Assembly (NCBI RefSeq): GCF_007860175.1
Contig: NZ_SJPX01000005.1
Span: 868,001 to 932,000, forward strand
Direction: 5' to 3'
Length of the DNA stretch: 64,000 nucleotides
DNA from: Rubripirellula reticaptiva
GTDB taxonomy: Bacteria > Planctomycetota > Planctomycetia > Pirellulales > Pirellulaceae
Below are positions 25,863-34,641 of the stretch, in pieces (the first letter of the stretch is position 1; the number at the start of each line of letters is the position of its first letter). The translations under genes and the position numbers were made by a program. The notes beneath the pieces are model-generated. The model made no database searches. It saw nothing but the letters and a program-made list of their open reading frames with translations, and had not been told where the DNA came from.

Positions 25863-27116
25863 TTAGAACTCTTCGCTGATCGTTTCCTTGCTTGCACGGG
25901 TACCAAGAGCACCCCACAGACCGAACGGGCTAGCCGAACCGACTTGCGACTTGGCGGCCGTTGCGTGACGGTTGACTTGTTCGGCGCTTGAATCGCCAGC
26001 TTCGATCGAGTCAGTGATAAACTTCACCGCTCCGTCGGCCATCAAAACGTGAGCACCACCTTGGTGACGGCTGCTGGCAGTGTAGTTACCACCGTGAACA
26101 TCCGGGAACCAGTCGCCTTCGTTGAAACCGCAAGAAGGGCTGTTAGGAGGCAGAACAGTGCTGAATCCGGTGCACGCTTGGAAGCCGTTGTACCAACGGT
26201 ATCCACGACCGTAACGCGAGGTCCAACCAACGCTCGAGTTGACTGAAAGATCGGGGGCCGAGACGTCCCAGAACAATGGACGAAGTGGATCACCGTAATT
26301 GGTCTTGGCGAAATCGACATCCGTGCGGCATTGGACTGAATTCAATGCATTGGTGCGACGATCGCTGTCGCCCAAGTCCGTCGCGATTTCGCCGCAGGCG
26401 ATCGTGTTGGACAGGCCGTCAAGAATGTCGCGGAACTTGCTTGAATCGCGAGGCATGAAACAACCACGGTTCGATTCTCGGGCGGTCGTTGACGTCCAGC
26501 TGCTCTTCTTGTAACCGACAAAGTTCCATTCCCATGGACCATAGTCAAACGAAGTGTCAGTGTTGTAACTCGCTGGCCACCACGAATCGCCATGGCTAGC
26601 GGCGTAGTTGGTACGACCACTAGCAGGAAGTCCGACACCTGGATCGCTTGGACAACGGAGAGTTGGCAATTCGGTCAACCATGGATCGTAGTTGTAACCT
26701 TGGTCCGAGTCTGCGGCGGGACCGAACGGAAGCCACGTGAAACCGTTTCCGTCGTTGTAGGGATTCGAGATCTGTTCCCAAATTGCCTGCTGTTCCATGA
26801 ACGGAGTCAGACCAACAAGAAAGCTGTTTTGCATCATGCAAGTATTCTTGCCTTGGTCATTTCCCCAGAATCCGCCAGCCCCTTCGTACGTCGCAGGGCC
26901 CGACATCTGTTGGGGCAATTGCTTGAACGCAGAGTGGTAATTGTGCAAACTCAAGCCAATTTGCTTGAAGTTATTGCTGCAGCTCATTCGCCGAGCCGCT
27001 TCGCGGGCCGCTTGGACGGCTGGCAAAAGCAGCCCCACCAAGACGCCAATGATGGCGATCACAACTAGTAATTCTACTAGCGTGAAACCACCAGAAACTT
27101 TTGAACGTAACTTCAT
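25863..27116 (-). CDS. DUF1559 family protein with type IV pilin-like N-terminus
   Basis: A 417-residue protein of the planctomycete DUF1559 family, exported and membrane-anchored by a type IV pilin-like segment. GGFTLVELLVVIAIIGVLVG at residues 9-28 is the prepilin methylation and anchor motif, with cleavage expected after Gly10 and Glu at position 5 of the mature protein. AAREAARRMSC follows. Near the C-terminus, His and Asp-Gly spaced by nine residues (RHQGGAHVLMADGAVKFI) form the H-x9-DG signature. ATG at 27116 is chosen over upstream codons because GAGGG lies four bases before it and the protein begins MKLRSKVSGGFTLVEL. These proteins are numerous in planctomycetes and their role is unproved. 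Confidence 0.95.
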   Translation of the reverse strand: MKLRSKVSGGFTLVELLVVIAIIGVLVGLLLPAVQAAREAARRMSCSNNFKQIGLSLHNYHSAFKQLPQQMSGPATYEGAGGFWGNDQGKNTCMMQNSFLVGLTPFMEQQAIWEQISNPYNDGNGFTWLPFGPAADSDQGYNYDPWLTELPTLRCPSDPGVGLPASGRTNYAASHGDSWWPASYNTDTSFDYGPWEWNFVGYKKSSWTSTTARESNRGCFMPRDSSKFRDILDGLSNTIACGEIATDLGDSDRRTNALNSVQCRTDVDFAKTNYGDPLRPLFWDVSAPDLSVNSSVGWTSRYGRGYRWYNGFQACTGFSTVLPPNSPSCGFNEGDWFPDVHGGNYTASSRHQGGAHVLMADGAVKFITDSIEAGDSSAEQVNRHATAAKSQVGSASPFGLWGALGTRASKETISEEF

Positions 27117-27514
27117 AATTCCCTCGCAAGACAGTGAAAAAATCTGAGACACAAAAAGTGCTCACAGGTACATTGTGATACACATAAAGCCAATTGAACA
27201 CATGTTAAGTGCTAAATTGCCGACATTCAACCGCTTTTAAGAGAATCCAACCGCCACTATCCCGCCGAAAGAGCCAGCATAACACCCCGCCAACAGGAGG
27301 GTTTTCAGATCCCAGTCCGCAAAATCGGATTAACAAGCGATTCATCGGTTCGCCAGGCACGGCTTGCATAGGACGCCGTCGAAGGGACTTATCAATGCCC
27401 AAATTCAGCAACCCGACAATTCCATTTCGCTAATCAGGCTCAACAAAGTGAGAGTTTGGCCACCCTGTTTTCCATCAATTTACCTTCGCAAATACTCGAA
27501 TCCAGATTCGCACG
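27117..27514. other. Intergenic region between divergent DUF1559 and FG-GAP genes
   Basis: This stretch of 398 bases is AT-richer than the flanking genes and must hold two divergent promoters. It contains the GAGGG ribosome-binding site of the DUF1559 gene at 27121-27125 and an imperfect small hairpin (CCCGCC, AACA, GGAGGG, then TTTT) near 27286-27305. I see no credible gene, tRNA or riboswitch. Confidence 0.6.
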
Positions 27515-30500
27515 ATGCTGAAATCGAGACCTGATAGCAGCTGGCTGAACACCCGATCCGCACGCGGAGCGATCATGACATGCCTTTGGGTGCCGATATT
27601 GGCCGGATGCCAAACGGAATCCAAGCCGGTCACCAAGACGGCGTCAGCGAAAATCAGTCGCCCCGGTGGCGTTGAGCGCCAAGAGAAAACCACCGCCACC
27701 GACGGCGCGGACATGGCGTCGCTTGATGTCTTGATCAGCAAGGGCGAGGCGTCCTTTTTGAAAGGAGACTTTCAAGCAGCCGAACAGCACTACCGCACCG
27801 CGGCGTTGATGGACGCTTCCCGCGCCGACGTCCTCTTTGCTCTGGCGCAAACAAAGTGGCAACTCGGTGATACGGATCACGCGATCAAATTGATTGCAGA
27901 CATTCCTGCCGATGACGCGCACTGGGGCTTCGCCGCACGCGGCCAAATGGCAGATTGGCTGATGCAGACCAGCCAGACCCAAAAAGCGGTCGTCGTCTAC
28001 CGAGAACTAATCGAAGCACGTCCTGATTTCACTCCCCTTCGTCATCGATTGGTCAGCGCGCTCAACTCGATCGGCTTTCGCGCAGCCGCGGCAAAAGTTC
28101 TGATGCCTTTGGTCAAGGAAAAGCAAGCCAGCGAAGACGAGTTGCGAACGTTGCTAAACCTTTCCCGTCCGGCCGATTTTGCACAACGTCAGCCTGAACC
28201 ATTCGATGAAACGTCGGCAACCGTGGACTCGATGCGATTAACACTGACTCGTTTTGATCGAAGCGAACTGCGTGACGCCGCCGACTGGCAACAGCAAGTC
28301 ATCGATGCCGCCCCCGACAACCCCGAAGCCGCTGCTTGGATGTTGTGGCTGAGGGCTCAGTTGATGCAGTGGGATCAGTGGACTTTGGCGATGCAGACCT
28401 TGCCGTCGGGGACACAAGATTACGCCATGTTTTGGTTAGCGGCTGGCGACTATGAAATCAGTAAAGATCGTCACGAAAGCGCCGTGCGATGTTACTTGGA
28501 ATCGATGCGGCGTGACGACACGGTCGTCGAAACTCATCAACGTCTAACCGCCGCACTGCTGGTGCTGGGCCAACCTGACGTTGCGCAAGCTTTTGACGAG
28601 CGGCGTTTTGCACAGACGGATACGATCGAGGCTGGCAAAGCCATTGGGAAACAACAACCCGACGATCGCGTTGCTGGCGAAGCGATCGTTAGGGATATGA
28701 TCCGGTTTGGGCGGATGGACCAGGCCGCCGCTTGGTACCGAGTTTTAGCCAGTCGCCATCCAGAGTCCAGGAACGAGGTGATCGAATCGCGACTGCGGGT
28801 GCCACTTGATGAACCGGAGTACGAGCAGGCAAAGTTCTGTGGACTTTCCGCCGAGAATTTCGCTCTGCCCGAATGGATTGACGAGGACCGAAAAATCGCG
28901 GTCGACTCTTTCGGGCCGCCCACGCTCCTGGGCCCGAAAACCAGCGATGAAAACGCGTCGCCACGAATCTCGCGACCGATTGCAGCGACCATGGTCGAGG
29001 TCGCTGCAGAACGAGGAATCCATTTCCAATATCGAAACCACTCGACTCATCGCACCAAGTTCATGCGAATCCATGAATCGCTGGTAGGCGGCGTGGCGGC
29101 ATTTGATTTCGACCGCGACGGCCGCATTGATTTGTACTTCAACCAGGGCGCCGGAATCCCACCCAGCAAACCCGGCATTTTGCCGAATCAACTCTATCGC
29201 AATCTAGGGTCGGTTTTTGAACTGGTGACGGACCTGGCCGCGACGGACGATCGTGGATACTCATTAGGCGTGACCGCAGGCGATTTGAATCAGGACGGAT
29301 GGCCCGACTTAGTCGTTGCCAACCTTGGAACCAATCGAGTGTTCATCAACCAAGGCGACGGAACATTTCGCGACGAAGCCAGCCACAACCAAAATCGACA
29401 AATCACCGAAACGTTCACGACATCGATTGGTATCGCAGATGTAACGGGCGATTCGTTACCGGATCTGGTTTCGGTGCGTTATGTGACCGATCCAAAGATT
29501 TTTCAAGAAGTCGAAGTGGGACCCGATGGTGTTGCCTTGCGTTTTCCGGGACCGTTGCAATTCACACCTGCGGTTGATTCAGTGGCAGTTTGCAAGCCGA
29601 CCGGCGAACGAACGATCGTTGATCTGGGGCAGACGAAGAGCAATGGGATCGCGATGGTTGGCGAGGCTGCCCAACCGGGACTCGGCCTGATGATCAGCGA
29701 CTTTGATGGTAAACCGGGCGCAGAGTTCTTTGTCGCCAACGACCAGCGTCCGAACCAACTGTGGAAGTTCGTATCACCAGAAAATGACGGCATACCCGTA
29801 AGCGGCGAGTCACCGTTTACCGACATCGCAGTCGCGATGGGCACGGCGTTGAACCTGCATGGTCGTGCGACTGCCTGCATGGGCATCGCCTGGGCGGACT
29901 TTGACAACGTCAATGGCGACGATTTGATGGTCACCAATTGGTACAACGAATGGATCAATGCGTATCGGTCGGGACCGGTCGCAGGATTCCGTGACGACCC
30001 GATCCGGTTTGGCCTCGATGTGCTGAGCGAAAAAAGAGTTGGATTTGGGATCCAGCCGATCGATTTTGACAACGACGGCTGGAACGATTTGATTATCGGC
30101 AACGGCCATATCGAAGACCTCAGCCACACCGGCACTGCGTTCGCGATGCCGACTCAATTGTTGGCTAATCAAAACGGACATTTCGTGGATGCCCACCCCA
30201 CAGAATCGGCGACGGTTGATGCCACACACAATGACTATTGGTCGACTCTGCATCATGGCCGATGTGTGATCACGTGTGACTTTAACCAGGACGGTCGAAT
30301 GGATGCCGTGATCAGCGACTTGAATGGACCAGCCGCGGTGATCGAGAACCAAACGGTGACGCCCAATCACTTTTTGCAAATCGAATTGGTGGGACGATCG
30401 GTCGAACGCGATGCGGTGGCAACGATCATCCAGGTCACTAGCGGGCCAACGAAACTGCGCCATGCCACGGCAACAGGTGATGGTTACGAAGGAAAAAACG

Positions 30501-30655
30501 AAACCGTGACTCATTTCGGATTGGGTTCCGCCAGCGATCGAGTCGATGTCACCGTGACCTGGCCCAACGGGCAAGCGGACGAGTACAAGCAACTGAGCGT
30601 CGACCACCGCTGGCTGATCACGGAAGGCGATCCCGAAGCGTGGCAACTGCGATAA
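27515..30655 (+). CDS. Lipoprotein with TPR, FG-GAP repeats and ASPIC/UnbV C-terminal domain
   Basis: A 1046-residue exported protein. PILAGC with Cys32 is a lipobox. Residues 60-370 are TPR-like (EASFLKGDFQAAEQHYRTA, VLFALAQTKWQLGDTDHAI). From about 480 come FG-GAP/VCBS beta-propeller repeats with Ca-binding loops such as DFDRDGRIDLYFNQG, DLNQDGWPDLVVANLG, DFDNDGWNDLIIGNG and DFNQDGRMDAVISD. The last 100 residues (NHFLQIELVGRS, HFGLGSASDRVDVTVTWPNG) are the ASPIC/UnbV domain that often caps such propellers (CRTAC1-like). Such proteins are abundant in planctomycetes and are probably surface or periplasmic binding proteins. The ATG at 27515 is kept; an ATG at 27575 would leave almost no n-region. 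Confidence 0.92.
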   Translation: MLKSRPDSSWLNTRSARGAIMTCLWVPILAGCQTESKPVTKTASAKISRPGGVERQEKTTATDGADMASLDVLISKGEASFLKGDFQAAEQHYRTAALMDASRADVLFALAQTKWQLGDTDHAIKLIADIPADDAHWGFAARGQMADWLMQTSQTQKAVVVYRELIEARPDFTPLRHRLVSALNSIGFRAAAAKVLMPLVKEKQASEDELRTLLNLSRPADFAQRQPEPFDETSATVDSMRLTLTRFDRSELRDAADWQQQVIDAAPDNPEAAAWMLWLRAQLMQWDQWTLAMQTLPSGTQDYAMFWLAAGDYEISKDRHESAVRCYLESMRRDDTVVETHQRLTAALLVLGQPDVAQAFDERRFAQTDTIEAGKAIGKQQPDDRVAGEAIVRDMIRFGRMDQAAAWYRVLASRHPESRNEVIESRLRVPLDEPEYEQAKFCGLSAENFALPEWIDEDRKIAVDSFGPPTLLGPKTSDENASPRISRPIAATMVEVAAERGIHFQYRNHSTHRTKFMRIHESLVGGVAAFDFDRDGRIDLYFNQGAGIPPSKPGILPNQLYRNLGSVFELVTDLAATDDRGYSLGVTAGDLNQDGWPDLVVANLGTNRVFINQGDGTFRDEASHNQNRQITETFTTSIGIADVTGDSLPDLVSVRYVTDPKIFQEVEVGPDGVALRFPGPLQFTPAVDSVAVCKPTGERTIVDLGQTKSNGIAMVGEAAQPGLGLMISDFDGKPGAEFFVANDQRPNQLWKFVSPENDGIPVSGESPFTDIAVAMGTALNLHGRATACMGIAWADFDNVNGDDLMVTNWYNEWINAYRSGPVAGFRDDPIRFGLDVLSEKRVGFGIQPIDFDNDGWNDLIIGNGHIEDLSHTGTAFAMPTQLLANQNGHFVDAHPTESATVDATHNDYWSTLHHGRCVITCDFNQDGRMDAVISDLNGPAAVIENQTVTPNHFLQIELVGRSVERDAVATIIQVTSGPTKLRHATATGDGYEGKNETVTHFGLGSASDRVDVTVTWPNGQADEYKQLSVDHRWLITEGDPEAWQLR

Positions 30656-30731
30656 AGAGAATCGCGGATCGGGGTGCAAAGCCGAACAAGCCTACCGAAT
30701 CCAAGATCACCAGAAATCGCGACGTCGGTGT

Positions 30732-31598
30732 CTACCGTGCCGGTGCTCGCGCAACGGTCAAATCACTCGACTTGGTGCGATCGGTTGCCATCAGTGCTCG
30801 AAGCTTCATTTCCGCTGATGCTTCGCCAGGCAATTCCATTCCGGGCGGACTACCCCAATAATGACGTGCATTGTTTTGCATGGTCAATTCCAACTGAGGC
30901 ACTTGGACGCGGCGAGGGTCACCGGTGACCGAGATGCCGACGACACCAGTTTGTTCGCGGATCGGCGCAAGCGCTTCGGCAAGGATCGCTGCCGCCGCGA
31001 CTCGCGTATCCCCGAAAGGCATTCCTTCGGCGTTGGCCGAGTCGGCGCCGGGGACGTCGATGTGGATGAACTGGGCGGTTTCCGATCGAGTGAACTCGCT
31101 GGTCGGCAACAGCACGCTTTGACCATCGACGGGAAAGAAGAATCGATCGCGAACCCCATCGACGCTTCGGTAAACCTGGACCATGGCAACAGGACGGCGA
31201 TAGTCCAAACGCACATCAACAATTCCGCCGGACAGTTTGCGTACACTGGTGACGCTGCGGACCCACGGATGCATCGAAAAGGCCGAGGCAATTTTTGCAG
31301 TCGCTTGCCGATCCATCAACGACAAGCCTTCCATCGCGGTATCGCGATAGACACTTTTGACGATGTCGCTGCGCACGAAAGGCGGCGGCGGGCTGATATG
31401 GATCTGTTCCACCGCAACGCCCTGGTAGGGTCCCACGACATGCTCGGCACCCCACTGGTGCCATGAAACGTACCCACCGACGATCATCAACGCCGGCCAA
31501 AGAACCGACAGCGCCGCAGGCGCCTTGATCAACCGACGCAGTGCATCATGCAGCGGTCGAGTCTGGTCAGGTTCGGACGATCGCATCGCCACAGGCAC
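30732..31598 (-). CDS. ftsQ: FtsQ/DivIB-like single-pass membrane protein with POTRA-type domain
   Basis: A 288-residue protein with a short cytoplasmic N-terminus, one membrane helix (APAALSVLWPALMIVGGYVSW) and an extracytoplasmic region laid out like FtsQ: a POTRA-like part (VEQIHISPPPPFVRSDIVKSV, IASAFSMHPWVRSVTSVRKL, GIVDVRLDYRRPVAMV) then a beta domain (FFFPVDGQSVLLP, FIHIDVPG). FtsQ links the divisome to the wall machinery. The neighbour immediately upstream is murB, the order found in many division and cell wall clusters, which supports the call. The start is ambiguous: GTG at 31598, GTG at 31592 or ATG at 31586, with GAGG just before the first. Sequence similarity is modest, so another POTRA protein is possible. 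Confidence 0.65.
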   Translation of the reverse strand: MPVAMRSSEPDQTRPLHDALRRLIKAPAALSVLWPALMIVGGYVSWHQWGAEHVVGPYQGVAVEQIHISPPPPFVRSDIVKSVYRDTAMEGLSLMDRQATAKIASAFSMHPWVRSVTSVRKLSGGIVDVRLDYRRPVAMVQVYRSVDGVRDRFFFPVDGQSVLLPTSEFTRSETAQFIHIDVPGADSANAEGMPFGDTRVAAAAILAEALAPIREQTGVVGISVTGDPRRVQVPQLELTMQNNARHYWGSPPGMELPGEASAEMKLRALMATDRTKSSDLTVARAPAR

Positions 31599-31715
31599 GT
31601 CCTCGGGCTGACAACCACAAATTCACGCGTTCGGTTCGTGAAACTGTAACGTCGGCAGTTAAATCGAAATCTGGTTTTACGAATCGGGCGACAATCGCCA
31701 TCCGATGATCAACAG

Positions 31716-32594
31716 TTACCAGATTTGCAGGTTCAACTGCAAGTCGACCCCGGTTTGCAGCAACACTTGTTCACGTACCCGCTCAATCAAACGCAAGCAT
31801 TGATCGCTGGTCGCACCAGGATGCGCGACGACAAAGTGCGGTTTGCCAGTATCCAGCGAAACGTCGCCCTCACGCAGCCCCGCCAGCCCAACTTGTTGGA
31901 TCAAATCGCTAGTCGGCATTCCGTCGGGATCGACAAACGGCATCGCGATGCGGCGTTCTTCGGTCGGTCGCGACGCATTGTAGCCGATCCACAGTTTCTG
32001 CATCCGTTTGGTCAACGCGGCAGCATCACGCGACTCGAGCTCGAAAACAACATTCATCACGATCAAACCACCCAGCGATGTCTTGCGGTGCGAGAAACCG
32101 ATTTCATCCTGAGAAAGCACCCGCCGAGTGCCGCCTTTTTCCAAAACTTCGATCGAATGAACCGTTGACCCGATGTCTCGGCCGCCGCTCGATACGTTGC
32201 CAACAACGGCACCACCGACGCTGCCGGGGATTCCGACCAAGTGTTCTAGTCCTGCCAACCCCGCGCCGACCGCCTTGATCACGGCGTGCGACAGCTTGGC
32301 GCCGGCTCCCACGGTCATCAAATTTCCTTCGATCGACATGCCGCTGGTTTCAGCCGCTGCTAGCGAGATTACCAACCCATCGACGCCCGCTTCGCGGACC
32401 AAAACGTTGCTGCCATCGCCCAAAACTCGAACCGGCAGGCTGGCTTTCGAGGCAGCCACGACCAGTCGCTCGATATCCGATTCTTCAACCGGCTCGGCAA
32501 AATAATGAGCCGGTCCACCGATCCCCAACCAAACCAGCGGGCCCAACGGTTCATCGGTGCGAATCAAGTGATTCAAATCGTCCGGAAAGGTCAT
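31716..32594 (-). CDS. murB: UDP-N-acetylenolpyruvoylglucosamine reductase (MurB-like, atypical active site)
   Basis: MurB reduces UDP-GlcNAc-enolpyruvate to UDP-MurNAc with FAD and NADPH. The 292-residue protein has FAD-binding features VLGDGSNVLVRE (58-68) and GIPGSVGGAVVGNVSSGG (121-138), FSHRK with the conserved Arg170, and the C-terminal LIQQVGLAGLREGDVSL. By eye, two catalytic residues are missing: the Ser of the usual GS-x-F-K-x-P block aligns with Met218 (RIAMPFVDPDG), and the Glu near the end aligns with Asn288 (TGVDLQLNLQIW). The protein also ends right after that strand. ATG at 32594 is used; TTG at 32600 is possible. It sits between the ftsQ-like gene and the ATP-grasp gene. Confidence 0.85.
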   Translation of the reverse strand: MTFPDDLNHLIRTDEPLGPLVWLGIGGPAHYFAEPVEESDIERLVVAASKASLPVRVLGDGSNVLVREAGVDGLVISLAAAETSGMSIEGNLMTVGAGAKLSHAVIKAVGAGLAGLEHLVGIPGSVGGAVVGNVSSGGRDIGSTVHSIEVLEKGGTRRVLSQDEIGFSHRKTSLGGLIVMNVVFELESRDAAALTKRMQKLWIGYNASRPTEERRIAMPFVDPDGMPTSDLIQQVGLAGLREGDVSLDTGKPHFVVAHPGATSDQCLRLIERVREQVLLQTGVDLQLNLQIW

Positions 32595-32606
32595 CGGCAA
32601 ACAGTC

Positions 32607-33896
32607 TCAGATGGCGTCGGGGGAAGTGATCGGGGTCGTTTCAACGACGAACGGCAGTTTCTGTCCCGATAGGATAGCGAATCGTCGGCCGATTTTGCGA
32701 GACGCCCGAACAACGTCCGACGGATTTCCAATCAGCGAACAAACGGGCCAGCCTGCGAGAATCTCGGTGCCTTCGGCGGGGATGTCCGCGATTTGTACAG
32801 CCGGCGGCAATCCGTCCACGACCGGTTCCAGTCGAAAACGAAAACCGACGCTGGCGAATACGACTTTTTTGAGAACTGCGTCACGGTGTGGCGAATCGGT
32901 CTGAAACAGTTTTTTTTGATTGATCGCCAATGCCAGCAACGACGGAATTTCCCGGCCCCGCTCGACCAATTCGCTTGAACCGCTCCACCGCGGATTGATT
33001 TCAATCAGCCATGGCGTCTGGTTTCGATCCACCAAGAAATCGACGTTACACAATCCGGCTAATCCCGACGCGTCCCTGATCGAATGCCCCAGCGAAATCA
33101 GCCGATCAGCCAGACCTGGATCACAGGCGACTGGATTACAGGCGACTGGATTACAGGCGACTGGATCACAGGCGATCGGCCCAAACGATCCACCGTAGAC
33201 AAACGGATAAACCGATTCGTCGGCAGCCGAAATCCGGTGAAATGTCGATCGGCAGACTCCCAACAACTGCGAAAGCCCTGGTCGAACCAGAAGCGTGGCA
33301 CCAAAACTGCGTCCGGCAACCCATCGCTGGATCCACCCGTCTTTTTCCGGACGCGGCCGGTCAAGCCATTGAATCCCGATCCCGCCGGAACCGCTCCGTG
33401 GCTTGTAGAGCCAACGCCCAGTCGGAATCGCACCTTTCGGTGGATCGTCCACCGCTTCGAGCGCCAGGGGATTCGCTTCCAGCGTCTGAGGAAACGAAAA
33501 ACCGGATTCGTTGGCCAGTTTCCTAAGCACGTTCGGATCGGCCAATTGCTCTTGGATCTCGATCGAAGGCGACAATCGAGGCCGTGCCACGGGGTGGGTG
33601 CCGAGCCAATCCTGGATCCCAGACAGCCCACCGACTTGGATCAACGGCGTTTCCGCGTATCGACTGAGCAATTCGGCGACTCGATCCACGTCATCCAGCA
33701 ACGCAAATTCGTCGCAGGCCGCCACGGCGTCTCGGTCGCCGAACTGATCGATTCCGACCACGCGATATCCACCGGCAGACGCCGATTGAGCAGCTGCCCG
33801 CACCGATGCCCCAACCATCAAAACCGTTCGGCCGGCCGGTTCATCCGCCGATTCGTGGTGCAAACGGGCTTCGTTTAGGGCAGCGGGTGGTTGCAT
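32607..33896 (-). CDS. ATP-grasp protein next to H4MPT genes
   Basis: A 429-residue ATP-grasp-fold protein. TVLMVGASVRAAAQSASAGG opens a Rossmann-like pre-ATP-grasp domain; GRWLYKPRSGSGGIGIQWL (around residue 160) is the ATP-binding loop, and LIEINPRWSGSSELVERG near 295-312 is the metal-binding strand of the grasp. ATP-grasp genes of this type occur beside fae and H4MPT genes in methylotrophs and planctomycetes, and fae lies 149 bases away, divergently. A ligase step in cofactor synthesis is a fair inference. A tandem-repeat insertion (four 15-base units at 33118-33177) adds PVACN/PVACD repeats in the middle of the protein. Confidence 0.85.
   Translation of the reverse strand: MQPPAALNEARLHHESADEPAGRTVLMVGASVRAAAQSASAGGYRVVGIDQFGDRDAVAACDEFALLDDVDRVAELLSRYAETPLIQVGGLSGIQDWLGTHPVARPRLSPSIEIQEQLADPNVLRKLANESGFSFPQTLEANPLALEAVDDPPKGAIPTGRWLYKPRSGSGGIGIQWLDRPRPEKDGWIQRWVAGRSFGATLLVRPGLSQLLGVCRSTFHRISAADESVYPFVYGGSFGPIACDPVACNPVACNPVACDPGLADRLISLGHSIRDASGLAGLCNVDFLVDRNQTPWLIEINPRWSGSSELVERGREIPSLLALAINQKKLFQTDSPHRDAVLKKVVFASVGFRFRLEPVVDGLPPAVQIADIPAEGTEILAGWPVCSLIGNPSDVVRASRKIGRRFAILSGQKLPFVVETTPITSPDAI
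33118..33177. repeat. Tandem repeat inside the ATP-grasp gene, four 15-bp units
   Basis: Units at 33118-33132, 33133-33147, 33148-33162 and 33163-33177 vary around GGATTACAGGCGACT. The length is a multiple of three, so the frame stays open, and the minus-strand product reads DPVACNPVACNPVACDP. It lies between GSFGPIA and GLADRLISLG, probably a surface loop. Confidence 0.95.
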
Positions 33897-34045
33897 CAGC
33901 GGTGGGGTCTGCTACTTTTGGCATCGGTTTATGAGGACCGGCGGATAGCGAAATCGCTGCCGATGGAGTCTCCGAACGATTTGCATTGAACAAATCTGCA
34001 AGCCTGGATTTTTGTCCCTCAACCCACGAATAGGTAGTCCCCACA

Positions 34046-34543
34046 ATGCATTTGAATGTTGGTGAAGCGCTGGTCGGCGATGGTAACGAAGTCGCACACA
34101 TTGACCTGATGATCGGCAGCAAGAGCGGCCCCGTCGGAGTCGCATTTGCAAACGCACTTGCAACTCAAAGCGAAGGCCACACGAACCTGATGGCCGTTTT
34201 GGCCCCCAACGTTGCCGTCAAGCCATCAACTGTCATGGTGACCAAGGTCACGATGAAGGGCATGAAGCAAGTTGTACAAATGTTCGGTCCTGCACAAGCA
34301 GCCGTCGCGAAAGCCGTTGCCGACTCGGTCGCCGAAGGAATCATTCCTAAGGATCAAGCCGAAGACTTGGTTTGCGTCTGCGGTGTGTTCATTCACCCTG
34401 CTGCCGAAGACGACGAAAAGATCTATCAGTACAACTACGAAGCCGTCAAGCAATCGCTAGCAAACGCGATGGGCTGCAAGCCAAGTGCTGACGAAATGAT
34501 CGCCCAAAAGGACACAGCGGCCCACCCTTTCAAGGGTTTCTAG
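34046..34543 (+). CDS. fae: Formaldehyde-activating enzyme Fae
   Basis: Fae condenses formaldehyde with tetrahydromethanopterin to methylene-H4MPT in the cytoplasm. The 165-residue protein matches the family throughout: VGEALVGDGNEVAHIDLMIG with the catalytic His (His18 here), GPVGVAFANALATQSEGHTN, VAVKPSTVMVTKVTMKG and GPAQAAVAKAVADSVAEG. Length is standard. It is divergent from the ATP-grasp gene and followed, after a terminator-like hairpin, by a methylene-H4MPT dehydrogenase gene, which supplies the next step. Confidence 0.97.
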   Translation: MHLNVGEALVGDGNEVAHIDLMIGSKSGPVGVAFANALATQSEGHTNLMAVLAPNVAVKPSTVMVTKVTMKGMKQVVQMFGPAQAAVAKAVADSVAEGIIPKDQAEDLVCVCGVFIHPAAEDDEKIYQYNYEAVKQSLANAMGCKPSADEMIAQKDTAAHPFKGF

Positions 34544-34580
34544 TCCGCTGAAATTGGCGAACATGCCAATGTCAAAACAG

Positions 34581-34614
34581 AGCTTTCCGGTTTCAATGCC
34601 GGGAAGCTTTTTTT
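34581..34614 (+). terminator. Rho-independent terminator between fae and the H4MPT dehydrogenase gene
   Basis: AGCTTTCCGG and CCGGGAAGCT pair over ten positions (one G-U) around an eight-base loop, and seven T follow. It starts 38 bases after the fae stop. The dehydrogenase ATG lies only 28 bases beyond, so read-through must feed it or its promoter overlaps this site. Confidence 0.85.
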
Positions 34615-34641
34615 ATGCACCGCCTTCCAGTAGAAATCGCC

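Noticed and set aside
27286-27305. Imperfect hairpin with short T run upstream of the FG-GAP gene
   Set aside because: The stem has a mismatch and only four T, and no gene ends nearby, so I do not call it a terminator.
33084-33878. 264-codon plus-strand open frame opposite the ATP-grasp gene
   Set aside because: Its translation is Arg/Pro-rich with no domain features, and the repeat gives it a spurious GDWIT series; the minus-strand ATP-grasp motifs are clear.
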